Shown in pieces: positions 31,612 to 39,185 of a stretch of DNA of 45,477 bases. The stretch is taken from positions 1-45,477 of the forward strand of contig JAFGGI010000056.1 in NCBI GenBank assembly GCA_016930635.1, read 5' to 3'. The translations under genes and the position numbers were made by a program. Below the pieces are notes generated by a model that ran no database searches, was not told the origin of the DNA, and saw nothing but the letters and a program-made list of their open reading frames with translations. The stretch's first letter is position 1; the number at the start of each line of letters is the position of its first letter. Origin of the DNA: Sedimentisphaerales bacterium (GTDB taxonomy: Bacteria > Planctomycetota > Phycisphaerae > Sedimentisphaerales > UBA12454).

Positions 31612-31855
31612 TTTTTGATATCGGCTTTACAAGCATCTTATCTGCCATTCCCTTGCCGAGAACCATACGATTGCCTTTTAAATCGATGACAAACGGCCCG
31701 GGATGACCATTATTAATCACTGTAAACTGCACACCAGGTAAAAGCCCCATTGCAGCAAGCCTTACTTTCAGTCCCTGGCCTGCATCTATCTTCAGGAGCA
31801 TTACCAATGTACCACTTGACACTTTTCTTAATGAGATTTCTTCCTTACTCTTCAT
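31604..31855 (-). CDS. feoA: Ferrous iron transport accessory protein FeoA
   Basis: Small SH3-like cytoplasmic partner of FeoB. The 83-residue protein has the FeoA layout: an N-terminal strand, KVRLAAMGLLPGVQFTVINN (the usual RLxxMGLxPG motif), GPFVIDLKGNRMVLGKGMA and a final valine-rich strand. The start is the ATG at 31855, with AGGAAGG upstream inside the end of the regulator gene (11-base overlap). An in-frame upstream ATG would extend the overlap without conserved sequence. It is cotranscribed with the DtxR-type regulator and feoB. Confidence 0.92.
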   Translation of the reverse strand: MKSKEEISLRKVSSGTLVMLLKIDAGQGLKVRLAAMGLLPGVQFTVINNGHPGPFVIDLKGNRMVLGKGMADKMLVKPISKND

Positions 31856-32303
31856 TAACCTTCCTGTACCGACAGAATTCTTTAAATTCATTAGCTATAC
31901 CCGTCCCCTGCAGATTAGATTTTTCAGCAAATTCAGTGAAATTTAACAACCTTGAAATAACCTCAGGTCCTAAAGCATGTTCGGCCTTACAGGCGGCATG
32001 CCTGGCAGCTTTCCGCTGGACACCAAGGACATTAACAAAAAAAGACTCTATAATATTATGCTTTCGAACAACTTCCTGTGCCTGATGAGTGCCTTTTTCT
32101 GTTAAAGTAATGAAACTGTAGGGCTTATAATTTATTAACCCCTTGCTTCGCAAGAGCTTAAGTGCTCCTGTGACAGACGCCCGCGATACACCGAGACTCT
32201 GTGCGATATCTCTGCTTCGGGCAACCTTCGGCTCACGACTTAGATTGTATATCGCCTCAAGATAATCTTCCAATGAAGCACTTAATTTCTTCTTTACAGT
32301 CAT
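31845..32303 (-). CDS. DtxR/MntR-family metal-dependent transcriptional regulator
   Basis: Winged-helix repressor that binds DNA when loaded with Fe(II) or Mn(II). The start SASLEDYLEAIYNLSRE is the hallmark of the family. The recognition helix is RDIAQSLGVSRASVTGALKLL, followed by the wing INYKPYSFITLTEKG. The metal-binding and dimerisation region has RKHNIIESFFVNVLGV and the HAACKAEHALGPEVISRL block, with His and Cys/Glu ligands. At 152 residues it lacks the SH3-like third domain of DtxR, as MntR does. It is the first gene of the feo operon and lies next to a palindromic operator, so autoregulated iron uptake is likely. A GTG at 32312 inside the operator is a less likely start. Confidence 0.92.
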   Translation of the reverse strand: MTVKKKLSASLEDYLEAIYNLSREPKVARSRDIAQSLGVSRASVTGALKLLRSKGLINYKPYSFITLTEKGTHQAQEVVRKHNIIESFFVNVLGVQRKAARHAACKAEHALGPEVISRLLNFTEFAEKSNLQGTGIANEFKEFCRYRKVNEE

Positions 32304-32310
32304 ATTTCTC

Positions 32311-32351
32311 ACTATATTAATTATAACTAATATAGTTAGCTGTAACTAACT
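32311..32351. promoter_or_regulatory. Tandem palindromic operator of the feo operon (DtxR-type)
   Basis: Two overlapping inverted repeats lie just upstream of the regulator gene: ACTATATTA (32311-32319) / TAATATAGT (32328-32336), and AGTTAG (32334-32339) / CTAACT (32346-32351). The recurring TTAG/CTAA half-sites resemble DtxR-family boxes. The expected ligand is the adjacent regulator. Confidence 0.6.
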
Positions 32352-32452
32352 TTTAAAGTAAAAATTTCTAAAATATTTAATTATTGGAAAAAAGACGTTT
32401 TGCGTGGTAAATTCATTGTCTAATTAGTGTTAGGATTTAGGATTTTCAAAAA

Positions 32453-34138
32453 ATGGCAAATACTGCGATTAATTCCGAGAAAAATAATTCTTTTAATTTC
32501 TGGCTTGCTGCCGGTTTACTGGCAGTTATTACTGTTCTGTCTTTAACCCGTGACATAGACAGGCCATTCTGCGGTCTTCACAGTTGGGCCGAAGCAAGTA
32601 CCGCCTGGGTTGCCCGAGCACATGTAAAATACGGCTTCGGTTATACAAAAGGAGTTTGCACCTGGGCTGTTGGTAACCCCCCGCCTGAAACACCAACCCG
32701 ATATTGGGATCATCCTCAACTGAGTAATATATTAGTCTCACTACTTATGAGAGTCACGGGTACAGGTGAAAGAACTATACGCATATATCGAGCAGGTCTT
32801 TCTGCTTTGGGACTTCTGATATTTGTAAAACTTGTAAGGAAGCTAACAGATGATACAACCGCCCTGCTTGCCGGCCTTTTTATCGTGATATTCCCACTGG
32901 TTCAGTACTTCGGAATGGAAGGCTGGCTGATGCCGTTAGGGTTTTTGTCATTCTGGTACTATATCGCTGTACTGGAAAAATCCGAAGACAAAACCAGTAA
33001 ACTGTCTGCGAATCACATCGGTTTAGCCTTATGTATATTTTTCAATATGCTTTTTGGATGGTCAGGCTTCTTTTTCGCCATGGCCATTGGCGTACATTAC
33101 GTCTTCAGATGTCTGTTCCGTAAAAAATATCCTAACAAATTATTACTGGCAATTCTCATATTAGCTCCTGCAACCGGCCTTTTGATTAATTTTACAGTTA
33201 TGGCAGCAGGTTACAGCTGGAATATTCAGAAAATAGTAGACCTTTATAAATGGCGGTCGGCAAAAGGAGAGATGCCTGAATTCCTCTGGGGTAAATGGTT
33301 TGCCAAGTTCTGGGAACATGCTTTGACGAATTTCACTCTTCCGGTTTTATTGCTTGTTATAGGATATTTAACTCTCGGTCAATTGTTTATATGGACAAAC
33401 ACAGAAAAAAAGGAGGACACCTCATCTCAAACCTCGAGAAAATTTCCTTATTTCTGGTTATTCCTTATGCCCTGGGTATTTCAGCTTTTAATACTTAGAG
33501 GATGTCTATGGAGGCATCAAAGCTGGGAAGCACCAATGATGTCATTTATGGCAATTGCAACAGCTTTAAGCGTATTGATCATAAAAGATCAACTTTCCAA
33601 AATAAATCATAAATTATCTTCAATTGTTATGATATTTCTAATCTCTTTCCTGGTTTTGATTTGTCTTAATGGCGGAAATGATTATTACAGCATACAGTGG
33701 CAACCTCTATCCAAGATCAATATGTTCAAAACTCTTAATCAGGCAATACCATCAGATAAGTCTCTCCTGAGTTTTGAAGACTTAATTGTAAATCAACACC
33801 CCTCAAAAGGAGGTTTCTATCGTCCTGAATACGCGTATTACCTTGACAGGGAAGTTGTCCAGGCAACATCTCCTGAAGAAATACAAAAGTATGCTTCAAC
33901 AGGGCAGTACCCATATTATCTGATACCAAATGTACCACAACTTTCCCAATTGATAACTCCACTGCGAGAGAAATACCCTTTATTTAAATATATACCGGGT
34001 GATCCCGGCGAAAGAAAAAATGGTAAATTTGTAAAAGCCGGCATGCCCCCATACTTAATACTTGACCTGCAACAGTCTGGAGCAATTCCAGAAAACACAA
34101 AAAAACAAAAATTTGACCCTAAATCTGAACTGCAATAA
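32453..34138 (+). CDS. Multi-pass membrane glycosyltransferase, GT39/ArnT-like
   Basis: Inner-membrane protein of 561 residues with about ten hydrophobic helices. After the first helix comes a long extracytoplasmic loop with acidic and aromatic residues (FCGLHSWAEASTAWVARA, TRYWDHPQLSNILVSLLMR). This is the architecture of PMT/ArnT-type transferases, which move a sugar from a lipid carrier, where an Asp/Glu after TM1 is catalytic; here the candidate acidic residue is the Glu of SWAEAS. The C-terminal 150 residues are soluble. Donor and acceptor are unknown. It overlaps the next gene by one base (TAATG) and starts a run of envelope-glycan genes. Confidence 0.75.
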   Translation: MANTAINSEKNNSFNFWLAAGLLAVITVLSLTRDIDRPFCGLHSWAEASTAWVARAHVKYGFGYTKGVCTWAVGNPPPETPTRYWDHPQLSNILVSLLMRVTGTGERTIRIYRAGLSALGLLIFVKLVRKLTDDTTALLAGLFIVIFPLVQYFGMEGWLMPLGFLSFWYYIAVLEKSEDKTSKLSANHIGLALCIFFNMLFGWSGFFFAMAIGVHYVFRCLFRKKYPNKLLLAILILAPATGLLINFTVMAAGYSWNIQKIVDLYKWRSAKGEMPEFLWGKWFAKFWEHALTNFTLPVLLLVIGYLTLGQLFIWTNTEKKEDTSSQTSRKFPYFWLFLMPWVFQLLILRGCLWRHQSWEAPMMSFMAIATALSVLIIKDQLSKINHKLSSIVMIFLISFLVLICLNGGNDYYSIQWQPLSKINMFKTLNQAIPSDKSLLSFEDLIVNQHPSKGGFYRPEYAYYLDREVVQATSPEEIQKYASTGQYPYYLIPNVPQLSQLITPLREKYPLFKYIPGDPGERKNGKFVKAGMPPYLILDLQQSGAIPENTKKQKFDPKSELQ

Positions 34139-35127
34139 TGGATTTAAAAAAATATAAAAGGCCTGTTCAGAATATTATCGCCGTAATTTGTGTCATTTAT
34201 ATTATCTTTTTTCTGACAAAAAATAGGGCTGAAATTCAACAGGCTCTCAACTTGCGTCCTTTAATAGTAGCTGCATTGATCATTATATTAATACTTGATC
34301 TTGCTATTAATGGTCTTCGTATGAAGATCGTTATGGAAAAATGCAGCGATACCAAAATTCCTTTAGGTCCATGGTATAAAATATTTATCCTCGGCCGGTT
34401 TCTTAACACCGTCATTCCACAGTTGGGAAATTTATATCGCGGCATAACACTGAAGCAAAAACACAATATCTCCTATACAAATTATATAAGCAGCCTTGCT
34501 GCTTTTGCATGGATGGAAATTAGTATCAATCTTATCATTGCATTAATAATAGTCCTTCTGACAAACCGTCAGTTGCAAATCGCCGGTATAGATGCATGGA
34601 TATTTCTGACCGGGATGATTATCGTTATAATGGCAGGACCAATTATAGCCGATGCTGTTATCCAATTATTCAAAATACAAAATAAAGCTCTCGCATGGAT
34701 TCATTCTAAACTTTCACAGGTTTTCTCTACAGCTGTAACTTCTTTAAAAGACATACGTTATATGACATCTATCGTATCAACCACGCTGCTGGCCTTCATT
34801 ATCGTCACGGTAATGTTCCGCCTCTGCTTTATGGGTATTAATATTCATGTCAGTATTACTGAAATTGTCATTTTTTTAGCTATATTAAAAGTTATGGATG
34901 TGATTGTAATTACTCCCGGTAATGTCGGCATAAGGGAAATATTTTTCGGTATAGTTACACAGCAAATTGGTTTGAGTATGATGGAAGGAATCCTTGCTTC
35001 AACAATATTGCGTATCCTTGGTACTATGGTAGTTTTCATTTTAGGGGTATCTTTAGGAGGTATTGGGATATTACAACGGCGTTACGAATATTCTCAGCAG
35101 TCCCAATCACAGAGAGATTTAGAATGA
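34138..35127 (+). CDS. Flippase-like / lysylphosphatidylglycerol synthase TM-domain protein
   Basis: Integral membrane protein of 329 residues with about eight helices. It matches the UPF0104/LPG-synthase N-terminal transmembrane family by its start (VICVIYIIFFLTKNRAEIQ), NGLRMKIVMEK, the ILGRFLNTVIPQLGNLYRG block (family pattern: a helix with N, P and G before R) and VITPGNVGIREIFFG (usually xPGGlGxrE). It lacks the C-terminal soluble aminoacyl-transferase domain of MprF, so it is more likely a lipid or glycolipid flippase-like protein paired with the preceding GT39-like enzyme. Its TGA directly abuts the left arm of the second repeat leader. Confidence 0.82.
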   Translation: MDLKKYKRPVQNIIAVICVIYIIFFLTKNRAEIQQALNLRPLIVAALIIILILDLAINGLRMKIVMEKCSDTKIPLGPWYKIFILGRFLNTVIPQLGNLYRGITLKQKHNISYTNYISSLAAFAWMEISINLIIALIIVLLTNRQLQIAGIDAWIFLTGMIIVIMAGPIIADAVIQLFKIQNKALAWIHSKLSQVFSTAVTSLKDIRYMTSIVSTTLLAFIIVTVMFRLCFMGINIHVSITEIVIFLAILKVMDVIVITPGNVGIREIFFGIVTQQIGLSMMEGILASTILRILGTMVVFILGVSLGGIGILQRRYEYSQQSQSQRDLE

Positions 35128-35180
35128 ATCCCGCACCTTTTAAATATTCAAATAATTTTAAAAAATCTGAAAGTAATTAA
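35124..35180 (+). CDS. Candidate 18-codon leader ORF before the GT9 gene
   Basis: It starts at an ATG overlapping the stop of the preceding gene (ATGA) and encodes MNPAPFKYSNNFKKSESN. The first five residues equal those of the leader ORF at 22303, because both contain the left arm of the repeat. Unlike that ORF it stops 55 bases before the next start. It may not be translated. Confidence 0.3.
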   Translation: MNPAPFKYSNNFKKSESN

Positions 35181-35237
35181 ACATAAAGATTAATAACATG
35201 AAATACAAATTAAAAGAATATAAAGAAGGTGCGGGAT
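35128..35237 (+). promoter_or_regulatory. Inverted-repeat leader element of the GT9 gene (site 2)
   Basis: Left arm ATCCCGCACCTT (35128-35139) and right arm AAGGTGCGGGAT (35226-35237) are perfect 12-bp complements. The left arm begins on the base after the upstream TGA; the right arm holds the Shine-Dalgarno and the AT of the start codon. Stop-to-start distance is 108 nt (109 nt at ruvC), although the interiors are unrelated. The right side also shares GAATAT, three variable bases, then GAAGGTGCGGGATGAAAAT with site 1. Confidence 0.7.
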
Positions 35238-35239
35238 GA
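35198..35239 (+). CDS. Candidate 13-codon ORF ending on the GT9 start codon
   Basis: Reads MKYKLKEYKEGAG and stops at a TGA that overlaps the GT9 ATG (ATGA). Its last residues (EYKEGAG-stop) parallel the end of the ruvC leader ORF (EYLEGAG-stop), in the same register relative to the downstream start. There is no clear Shine-Dalgarno. It may reflect DNA/RNA-level conservation rather than a peptide. Confidence 0.25.
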   Translation: MKYKLKEYKEGAG

Positions 35240-36318
35240 AAATCCTAATGTTTTTTTCTTCCGGCCTTGGTGATGCACTCCTAATAGCTCCGACGATTTT
35301 CGCATTGCGGAACATTTATCCATCTGCAGATATATCCGCCGCAGTACCATACGTAAGATTTAATAAGTTTTTACTTGAAAATGTTCTCGGATTAAACAAC
35401 GTGCTTCACTTAAAAAGACTAAGAAGCCTCCGGCCTGGAGCTGTTGTATCCTATATAAACTTCTTCTGCAAATTCACTAAAGAAATAAGACGTCAGAAAT
35501 TTGATATGATAATTGTTACAGTCCAGGCATGCCTGCCAGACCAGTATTTTCTCGCCCGTATATCAGGCGCAAAACAGCGAATCGGTCCGAGATTATGGCG
35601 AGGCCGGAACAATACCTTTCGTTTCCTTCTTACTACTCAGACCAACCCTAATCAGCATGGACACCTCATTAACAATCATTTTGAGGTAATACGTTCTCTA
35701 AATAAAGATATTAATGTCCAAAAATATGTTCAAAAAACCACTGATACACTCATCTCAAAAGCTCAACCCTGCGGTTTTACTCCGATTACAGATAAATTAA
35801 TTATTATATTGCCCGGTAGCGGTACCCAGGCTTACAAACGCTGGCCCTTCAGCAAATACCTCCAGACAGCACAGGAAATTCTGAATCGTTACAATTGTGA
35901 TATTGCCATCCTTGGCGGCAGTGGAGAATATGATCAAAATCTTATCCCTCCACACCTGGCTAACAATGACAGGTTTCATGATCTTTCAAACACTCTTAAC
36001 ATCCCACAGCTTATAGACTTGTTCTGTAACGCAAATCTGGTACTGAGTAATGACAGCGGCCTGCTGCATCTTGCCGAATTTCTTAATACACCTACTATCG
36101 CCATATATCCCGGGAATTGGACTTACGTATCAAAAAGATATTTCGACAATGACACCAGACATATCGTACTCCCCAAAGATCAGCCTGATATCCTCGCTGA
36201 ACAGTTACTCAGACACACATGGAGAAACAAGAAAATACAAAATCTTTGCAGAGATGTTGTAAACAGTGTCAAGACAGATGATTTAATCAACGAGATACAT
36301 AACTCAGGTTTTCTATAA
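35236..36318 (+). CDS. Glycosyltransferase family 9 (heptosyltransferase-like)
   Basis: GT-B fold enzyme adding heptose or a related sugar to surface glycolipids from the cytoplasmic side. It starts with the family block MKILMFFSSGLGDALLIAPT. It has IIVTVQACLPDQYFLARISG and GAKQRIG in the N-terminal domain. The nucleotide-sugar-binding domain has IIILPGSGTQAYKRWPFSKY (usual xPGxxxxxKxWP), IAILGGSGEYD, NIPQLIDLFCNANLVLSNDS and GLLHLAEFLNTPTIAIYPG. At 360 residues it is normal. It is translated from a start codon buried in the repeat leader and is convergent with the methyltransferase gene. Confidence 0.9.
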   Translation: MKILMFFSSGLGDALLIAPTIFALRNIYPSADISAAVPYVRFNKFLLENVLGLNNVLHLKRLRSLRPGAVVSYINFFCKFTKEIRRQKFDMIIVTVQACLPDQYFLARISGAKQRIGPRLWRGRNNTFRFLLTTQTNPNQHGHLINNHFEVIRSLNKDINVQKYVQKTTDTLISKAQPCGFTPITDKLIIILPGSGTQAYKRWPFSKYLQTAQEILNRYNCDIAILGGSGEYDQNLIPPHLANNDRFHDLSNTLNIPQLIDLFCNANLVLSNDSGLLHLAEFLNTPTIAIYPGNWTYVSKRYFDNDTRHIVLPKDQPDILAEQLLRHTWRNKKIQNLCRDVVNSVKTDDLINEIHNSGFL

Positions 36319-36328
36319 GCCGGATTTT

Positions 36329-36985
36329 CTATTCCACTTTCTTCTTTAATACAATCTCTATGGAATACTCTCCCTGACTCTGAAGGTCCTCTGCCGGTAT
36401 CTTATGTCCATCATCACAAACTTTTGCCTCCATAATTTCATAGTCTGATAAACACCTTGAGGCTAATGGAATTATACCCACCGTATCAGGAGGATCATCT
36501 TTATCTAAAAGAAAGAATCGCTTATGTTCCGGATTCCAACGGCTTGGCAGAGCCTTCCTGCGTTCATATAACTCTCTTTCAGGCAGATAAAGGATTAAAT
36601 AGCCGCCTGGTTTCAAAACCCGCCACCAGTTTTTAAGTGCTTCCTCAGCACTATTCATATGTTCCAGCAAATGAGAGGAATAGACAAAGTCAAATTCCTC
36701 ATCAGTTATTGTCTCCAATTTTTGCCCATCACCATCCTCAATATCCCATCCACAACATTGATTTGTAATAGCATCTCCTCCATAACCAATATCAAGTCCT
36801 TTTCCCTGGCAATATTTTTCGAAAAAGTTCTCCTTTATCCGTCTTGCCCTGGCTTTACTCGTTTCCAAAAGCTTTGTAGGCCTTTTGGCAAATCGATACC
36901 AAATCTTTGCGTACTCTATAGAAAGAAAACGGTATATCGATGTCGGCAGAATAGCTCTCAGCAAATTTATTAAAAAACGTTTCAT
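36329..36985 (-). CDS. Class I SAM-dependent methyltransferase
   Basis: The Rossmann-type SAM-binding motif is GKGLDIGYGGDAITN (about 61-75, in place of the usual DxGxGxG). It is followed by an acidic second strand GWDIEDGDGQ, then FDFVYSSHLLEHMNSAEEAL and WWRVLKPGGYLILYLPE, as in Methyltransf_11-type enzymes. The N-terminal 45 residues are basic. The substrate is unknown; its place among glycosyltransferases on the same strand suggests a sugar or glycolipid. At 218 residues it is a typical single-domain enzyme. The GT4 gene is 51 bp upstream in its direction of transcription. Confidence 0.85.
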   Translation of the reverse strand: MKRFLINLLRAILPTSIYRFLSIEYAKIWYRFAKRPTKLLETSKARARRIKENFFEKYCQGKGLDIGYGGDAITNQCCGWDIEDGDGQKLETITDEEFDFVYSSHLLEHMNSAEEALKNWWRVLKPGGYLILYLPERELYERRKALPSRWNPEHKRFFLLDKDDPPDTVGIIPLASRCLSDYEIMEAKVCDDGHKIPAEDLQSQGEYSIEIVLKKKVE

Positions 36986-37036
36986 TTTTTACTCTGTTCC
37001 TTTACTTCTTATAATATTCAAAAGATATTATACGTG

Positions 37037-38227
37037 TTACTTTATATTCAGGCAATCTTTATACACTACCATCGTTTTTTCTGCACATATAGGCCATGAT
37101 ATCCCCAGCTCATCTATACGTTTTCGCATAGTCTCACCTGCCCTGTGCCGCAAATCATCATCTCTTACCATTTTCTCAATAGCCCCGGCAAGTTGTATCT
37201 CATCATTAGGCTCAACAACAAATCCGCTGATCCCATCAACAACCAATTCAGCTGGAAATCCCACCTTTGTTACAATAACAGGCAGGCCGAAAGCCGCAGC
37301 TTCTGCAACGGAACTACCGTGAGTCTCAACAGTAGTAGCAGAGACATACACATCTGCTGCCGCTATATACTCAAAAACTCCGCTATGCCGGACCATGCCG
37401 GGAAATTGAACACTATCACAAAGGCCAAGCTCCTTGACAAGCGATTTCAACTGTGCCAACGCCGGGCCGTCTCCCAAAATTGTAAGAAAAACATTATCAT
37501 TACCAAGGCGTACTTTAGCAAAAGCCTTAAGAACAATATCGTATCGCCTCTCCGGAATAAGCCTGGCCATACTTAACAAATTTATGCTGTTATCATGCTT
37601 TTTATACTTCTGTCTCAACTCAGCCAACTGCTCTTTTTCGGGACACTCAACTCCATTATTAATATAATAAGTTTTCTTCTCGTCACCTCGCAACTGGCTG
37701 CAAAATTCATAATTCTGCGGGGAATTTGTTATAACAGCATCAGCATGTTTTATCGCCCATTTAGTAACAGTTGTTATAAGCTTGTTCTTCGAGCTCAGAT
37801 CCGTACCGTGAATCATAACAACAACAGGTTTCCGGTGAATAAACCTCGCTGCTATTGCAACAGCACCTAATATCCCCCAATTCGCATGAATAACATCAAT
37901 CCTCCGAACAACAGTAAACATCCTAAAGATGATAGCGCCTAATAAGAACGGTATATTAAGCCATGCAATAAAACTATGCCTCAGATTCCACGGTATTCCG
38001 TCACCATAGGCAAGTCTCTGCAAACCTCTGGGCCAGAAGTATCTGCATCTATATACCGAAATAGTATTATCTTCTTCATTGCCGGATGCTTTGATATCAG
38101 CAGGAGCTATCACAGTGATTTCAACATTATGCCGCCGGACCAGAGAATTGACAAGTTCCTGTACAAAATCCCCTGCTGCATCTCCCTGCCAGCGAGGATA
38201 ACTCGTTGTTAAAAAACATACCCTCAC
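37037..38227 (-). CDS. Glycosyltransferase family 4
   Basis: Retaining GT-B glycosyltransferase, cytoplasmic or peripheral to the membrane. It has an N-terminal MRVCFLTTSYPRWQGDAAG and PVVVMIHGTDLSSKNKL acceptor-side domain. The C-terminal nucleotide-sugar domain has NLLSMARLIPERRYDIVLKA, VFLTILGDGPALAQLKSLV, VQFPGMVRHSGVFEYIAAAD and the E-x7-E motif region THGSSVAEAAAFGLPVIVT. At 396 residues it is normal. Its start overlaps the end of the GT2 gene by 4 bases (ATGA), so the two are translationally coupled. The donor and product are unknown. Confidence 0.92.
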   Translation of the reverse strand: MRVCFLTTSYPRWQGDAAGDFVQELVNSLVRRHNVEITVIAPADIKASGNEEDNTISVYRCRYFWPRGLQRLAYGDGIPWNLRHSFIAWLNIPFLLGAIIFRMFTVVRRIDVIHANWGILGAVAIAARFIHRKPVVVMIHGTDLSSKNKLITTVTKWAIKHADAVITNSPQNYEFCSQLRGDEKKTYYINNGVECPEKEQLAELRQKYKKHDNSINLLSMARLIPERRYDIVLKAFAKVRLGNDNVFLTILGDGPALAQLKSLVKELGLCDSVQFPGMVRHSGVFEYIAAADVYVSATTVETHGSSVAEAAAFGLPVIVTKVGFPAELVVDGISGFVVEPNDEIQLAGAIEKMVRDDDLRHRAGETMRKRIDELGISWPICAEKTMVVYKDCLNIK

Positions 38228-39174
38228 TTGAGGTCCTTATTTGCTTCCATATCGAACCACATGGCAAAGAGTGTAAACTGAACCGCTGTAATAAAAGAAA
38301 ACATTGCCGCAAGTGCATTCATTGGCGGGATATGACTCATACTGAACCATTTACAGAACAGCCTGAGAAACAAAATCAAAGTTGCAATATCGAACAAAAA
38401 ACCGAACATATAAAAGAAAACCAGCGGATGAAAATCTCTGATAATATACTTTTCCTTGATCCTGTACAGGAAACATTTAAACAACAGCCATGAAAGCTTC
38501 GGCACAACCTTATGGATTTTAATCCCGCTTTTCTCTCCTATGTTATAAATCGGCTTTATAGGCACATCGCGAACCTTTAAATTATATATATTCAGTTTTA
38601 CAAGCAAATCGTTCGGCATACCGTAGCGTTTATAGATCTTGTCCGGATCAATAAGCTCGAGACTTCGCAAATTTATTACCGTATAACCTGTCTGTGAATC
38701 TGCGATATGCCAATATCCGCTCGCAATTTTTGTCAGCAGCGAAAGAAATGAATTACCCAGGTATCTTACTTTCGGAATAATGTTCCATGCATTTCCGGTA
38801 AAAAGGCGATTGCCTTTTGCATAATCAATTTCCCCGTTCACCACAGGGTCAAGCAGAGCCGGCAAATCTTCCGGGTCCATCTGCGCATCGCCCGCCATCA
38901 CCGCTGTTGCGAATATCTTATTGTCCCTTGCCCATTTATAGCCGGTCGCGATTGCAGCCCCGACTCCCTGATTTTTATCATGACAGATAAGAACCACTTT
39001 GCCATTGGATTTTTCAGCGTATTGGCTGACAATTGTAGCTGTATTGTCTATGCTCGTATCATCAACTACAACGATCTTGTCAACATAATCAGGCATTGTC
39101 TCAATAACTTTGCCTATAAGATCCTCCTCGTTATACGCGGGCACCACCACACAAACGGTCTTGTTCTTATACAT
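38224..39174 (-). CDS. Glycosyltransferase family 2 with C-terminal membrane helices
   Basis: GT-A enzyme of the dolichol-phosphate mannosyltransferase/undecaprenyl-phosphate transferase type: it likely loads a sugar on a lipid carrier at the cytoplasmic face. The start is TVCVVVPAYNEEDLIGKVIE. The nucleotide-binding Asp pair lies in KIVVVDDTSIDNTA and the DxD-like motif in AVMAGDAQMDPEDLPALLDP. NQGVGAAIATGYKWA and SQTGYTVINLRSLELI also match. Two hydrophobic helices close the protein (about 245-305). At 316 residues it is typical. It may supply the lipid-linked sugar used by the GT39-like enzyme. Confidence 0.92.
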   Translation of the reverse strand: MYKNKTVCVVVPAYNEEDLIGKVIETMPDYVDKIVVVDDTSIDNTATIVSQYAEKSNGKVVLICHDKNQGVGAAIATGYKWARDNKIFATAVMAGDAQMDPEDLPALLDPVVNGEIDYAKGNRLFTGNAWNIIPKVRYLGNSFLSLLTKIASGYWHIADSQTGYTVINLRSLELIDPDKIYKRYGMPNDLLVKLNIYNLKVRDVPIKPIYNIGEKSGIKIHKVVPKLSWLLFKCFLYRIKEKYIIRDFHPLVFFYMFGFLFDIATLILFLRLFCKWFSMSHIPPMNALAAMFSFITAVQFTLFAMWFDMEANKDLK

Positions 39175-39185
39175 ACAGAATCCTT

